The translations under genes and the position numbers were made by a program. A model generated the notes under the pieces. The model saw only the letters and a list, made by a program, of their open reading frames with translations, was not told the DNA's origin and did not search any database. A stretch of DNA of 40,682 bases, taken from a virus. The stretch lies in IMG/VR virus record IMGVR_UViG_3300018080_000061, positions 1 to 40,682 of that record; one strand, given 5' to 3'. Of the stretch, positions 38,963-40,682 are shown piece by piece. Position 1 is the stretch's first letter. Every line of letters starts with the position of its first letter.

Positions 38963-39847
38963 TTATTTCTTGATTAGAGTTATTCTAGGATATCCAATAG
39001 ATTGCTTTCTGAAAGCTTCCAGTTCATGTTCATCAATCTCCCATTTGATACAGACTTTCTTCCAATCTACTGCACCTTGCTTATGAACTCTTTCGACACG
39101 AACTCCAACAGATGGGAAAATACAAGCGCCATCATCTGTTTCTTCCAATAAAAACTTCTTGGCTTCTTGTTCGGCTATTTTGGCTTCATCTAAGATTTCT
39201 TTAGCCTTTTTCCAACGTTTAGCTGCTTTGTTAGCTTCTGTAGAATCTATGACAACGTAATCTTTTTCTCCTAATGGAGGAGGAGTCATATCTTTAAGGC
39301 ATTCATAGAATTCTTTTTCTTTCTCAAGAAGAGAAGCCATATAATCATGGTCATAATTAACTGTAATTATAATCGGATTTTTATCAACGCGATAGCTCAT
39401 ATAAATACATTGAGATTTCCCGGAGGCAAATAAAGCATGTTGTATTTGGTCATAAGAATATGGAGGTATTTTATCCTTTTCGGCTAGTTCATATGCTTTA
39501 ATACCGCATTTAATCTCAAGAATGTAATCTTCATGCTCATTATAACCATCTAAGCTCGCCATAATCCATTGGTGTTCAGAATTAAGGAAAATAGCTGGTT
39601 TCATCGAAACCTTTCTAGATTCATTAAACCAATTTCTAGCTGTCTCTTCTAATATCGAGCCTTCTATCATTGCTGCGTTAACAGGTTGTTCGTCAGCAAG
39701 CCCTAATTTTCGCTGCCATAATTTATATGGAGAATTACCATTGAAGGTATTAGTTCCGTTAATGATAGAAGCGTCTGTTGATGTTATTTTGGTCTTTCTC
39801 ATCTCAAGCCATTGAGGTGAGCCCTGTTTCATGTCTTTAATTTCCAT
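38963..39847 (-). CDS. YqaJ-family (lambda Exo-like) recombination exonuclease
   Basis: The protein has 294 residues from the ATG at 39847 (GGAG six bases upstream; ATGs at 39859 and 39877 are alternatives). The motifs are QGSPQWLEMRKTKITSTDAS, NSPYKLWQRKLG, the catalytic set E68 (SILEET), D100 (MASLDG), E111 and K113 (LEIKCG), and YDQIQHALFASG. This is the PD-(D/E)XK toroidal exonuclease that makes 3' ssDNA for the ERF annealing protein. It overlaps the ERF gene by 11 bases, the standard pairing for this system. Confidence 0.92.
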   Translation of the reverse strand: MEIKDMKQGSPQWLEMRKTKITSTDASIINGTNTFNGNSPYKLWQRKLGLADEQPVNAAMIEGSILEETARNWFNESRKVSMKPAIFLNSEHQWIMASLDGYNEHEDYILEIKCGIKAYELAEKDKIPPYSYDQIQHALFASGKSQCIYMSYRVDKNPIIITVNYDHDYMASLLEKEKEFYECLKDMTPPPLGEKDYVVIDSTEANKAAKRWKKAKEILDEAKIAEQEAKKFLLEETDDGACIFPSVGVRVERVHKQGAVDWKKVCIKWEIDEHELEAFRKQSIGYPRITLIKK

Positions 39848-40454
39848 TGTTTTCTCCATTTGTTCTTTTAATTGCATTGTCTATGAGCCTACACACAGGT
39901 TCAAATTTATCTGCTTTGATTTCATTTAAATTACCTGTGCCCATTGCTTTAATAACGGAGGCTCTATCACCATTCTTAAGCCCAGTAAGTTTTTTAGATA
40001 ACTCTTGGACTTGTTCAGATGTTATATACTTGGACTCTTCTTTGGCCGCAACATTTCCATCATCATCATCATCGGCAACGATTCCTAATAAAGATGATAA
40101 ACTATAACGCTTTGCATAAGTAAGAGCTGAACCTAATCCTTGAATTGTATTCTTTTCAGCTTTCAATCCAAATGAACTTTCTATAAATTGTCCACTAGAA
40201 TGGGCCAATCTAGTTATTAAAAACATTTGCCCTTTGTCGTCTGTTTTAATGATCTGTAATATACTTAATCCATTGTCACTTAATGGTTTTTTACATGTAT
40301 CCATTATGGAAGAAAGGCTAGCATAATTATTGCGAAAATGAGGATTTACTTTATTAAATTTAGCACTTCCCATTTCTCCTTGGGCTTTTGCTAAAGCAGA
40401 GTAGAGCTTGGCATTTTCTACAACACTTCCATATTCTGTTTTTTGTATTGTCAT
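39837..40454 (-). CDS. erf: ERF-family single-strand annealing protein
   Basis: The protein has 205 residues. The core reads NPHFRNNYASLSSIMDTCKK, NGLSILQII, LITRLAHSSGQFIESSFGLK, TIQGLGSALTYAKRYSLSSL, LGIVADDDDDGN (about 38-134), the ERF family pattern with QG-x-GSALTYA-x-RYSL. The C-terminal 60 residues are a separate charged helical part. It pairs homologous ssDNA for recombination and circularisation. Its ATG overlaps the stop of the 47-residue gene upstream (ATGA), and AAGGAG lies in that gene's end. AGGAG spacing is good. Confidence 0.92.
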   Translation of the reverse strand: MTIQKTEYGSVVENAKLYSALAKAQGEMGSAKFNKVNPHFRNNYASLSSIMDTCKKPLSDNGLSILQIIKTDDKGQMFLITRLAHSSGQFIESSFGLKAEKNTIQGLGSALTYAKRYSLSSLLGIVADDDDDGNVAAKEESKYITSEQVQELSKKLTGLKNGDRASVIKAMGTGNLNEIKADKFEPVCRLIDNAIKRTNGENNGN

Positions 40455-40594
40455 TTTTGTTCTCCTTCTTTATTTAATTCTTTTACTACTTTAATAAGAT
40501 CAAAGTTTTCATTTTCTTTTTTTAAAATTTCATTATATTTTGAGACGAATCTTTCGAAAACGTCTTTGTCTTCTAAATTAATATAGATAGTCAT
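40451..40594 (-). CDS. small first gene of recombination operon
   Basis: The protein has 47 residues: MTIYINLEDKDVFERFVSKY, NENFDLIKVVKELNKEGEQK. It is acidic and helical. It starts after AGAGGTAAGGCT, 33 bases downstream of the leftward promoter, and ends in a four-base overlap with erf. The location of such leaders is typical in ERF/YqaJ operons. The function is unknown. Its first 35 bases are duplicated at the left end of the window. Confidence 0.7.
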   Translation of the reverse strand: MTIYINLEDKDVFERFVSKYNEILKKENENFDLIKVVKELNKEGEQK

Positions 40595-40682
40595 AGCCTT
40601 ACCTCTTTCTTGGTTAATTTTCCCCTATTATCTAACAACGTTATATTTAATGCAAGTTTTTATTGTAAAAAATATAACATCG
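40560..40682. repeat. right copy of 123-bp terminal direct repeat
   Basis: Identical to bases 1-123. It includes the leftward early promoter (40627-40655). Removing one copy closes the genome into a circle in which the ERF operon and the XRE gene are divergent neighbours. Confidence 0.95.

Overview
The window reads as one complete, AT-rich tailed-phage genome assembled as a circle: the first 123 bases are repeated exactly as the last 123, so the unique length is about 40,559 bp. The structural genes fit a short-tailed (podovirus-like) phage: small and large terminase, a P22-like portal, a scaffold, an N4-gp56-like major capsid protein, an adaptor and tail-stabilisation protein, Gly/Gln-rich ejection-type proteins, beta-helix tail spikes and small receptor-binding proteins. 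There is no tape-measure, sheath or tail-tube gene. I see no integrase, DNA polymerase, tRNA, CRISPR array or recognisable endolysin. Shine-Dalgarno sites are strong (AAGGAG, GAGG) and the standard code reads through every gene, so the host is a low-GC bacterium. A lipobox protein and the style of the tail modules suggest a diderm host, possibly an intracellular or aquatic lineage, but this is only an inference.

Layout. The junction (1-132 and 40450-40682) is a divergent early control region. Leftward it drives a small gene, an ERF annealing protein and a YqaJ exonuclease. Rightward it drives an XRE/Cro-like repressor, a RusA resolvase and two small conserved genes. A second control region (1322-2551) has an excisionase-like HTH gene on the minus strand and three small membrane-type genes on the plus strand. 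From 38,233 down to 2,767 nearly everything lies on the minus strand: replication initiator, small early genes, TerS, TerL, portal, small genes, scaffold, capsid, decoration-like protein and a terminator, then head-tail and tail genes, ejection proteins, spikes, tail chaperone, and three tandem receptor-binding paralogues. Two plus-strand cassettes interrupt this block: a moron-like gene with its own promoter and terminator (9491-9931) and a five-gene cassette (14166-15846).

Most notable content. (1) The major capsid gene is in four exons split by three group I introns. Exact joins restore a 314-residue protein. Intron 1 carries a double-motif LAGLIDADG endonuclease in its P1 loop, intron 2 has no separate ORF, and intron 3 carries an HNH endonuclease. 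A free-standing HNH gene sits elsewhere among the tail genes. (2) The plus-strand cassette encodes a clear homologue of the bacterial RNA polymerase alpha C-terminal domain, next to a zinc-ribbon protein with a second, more diverged alpha-CTD-like end and a ribbon-helix-helix regulator. This looks like a transcription-takeover module. (3) The terminase small subunit has no ATG, GTG or TTG start and appears to begin at ATT or ATC after an AGAGG site. (4) A 717-bp gene-free stretch at 38246-38962 holds a dense series of strong hairpins, several followed by T-tracts on the plus strand, opposite to the flanking genes. These may be phage non-coding RNAs and/or the replication origin. (5) Several promoters share a TTGCAA/TTGCAT -35 box with 17-bp spacing, and at the early ones the spacer itself holds an ATAAC/GTTAT-type operator.
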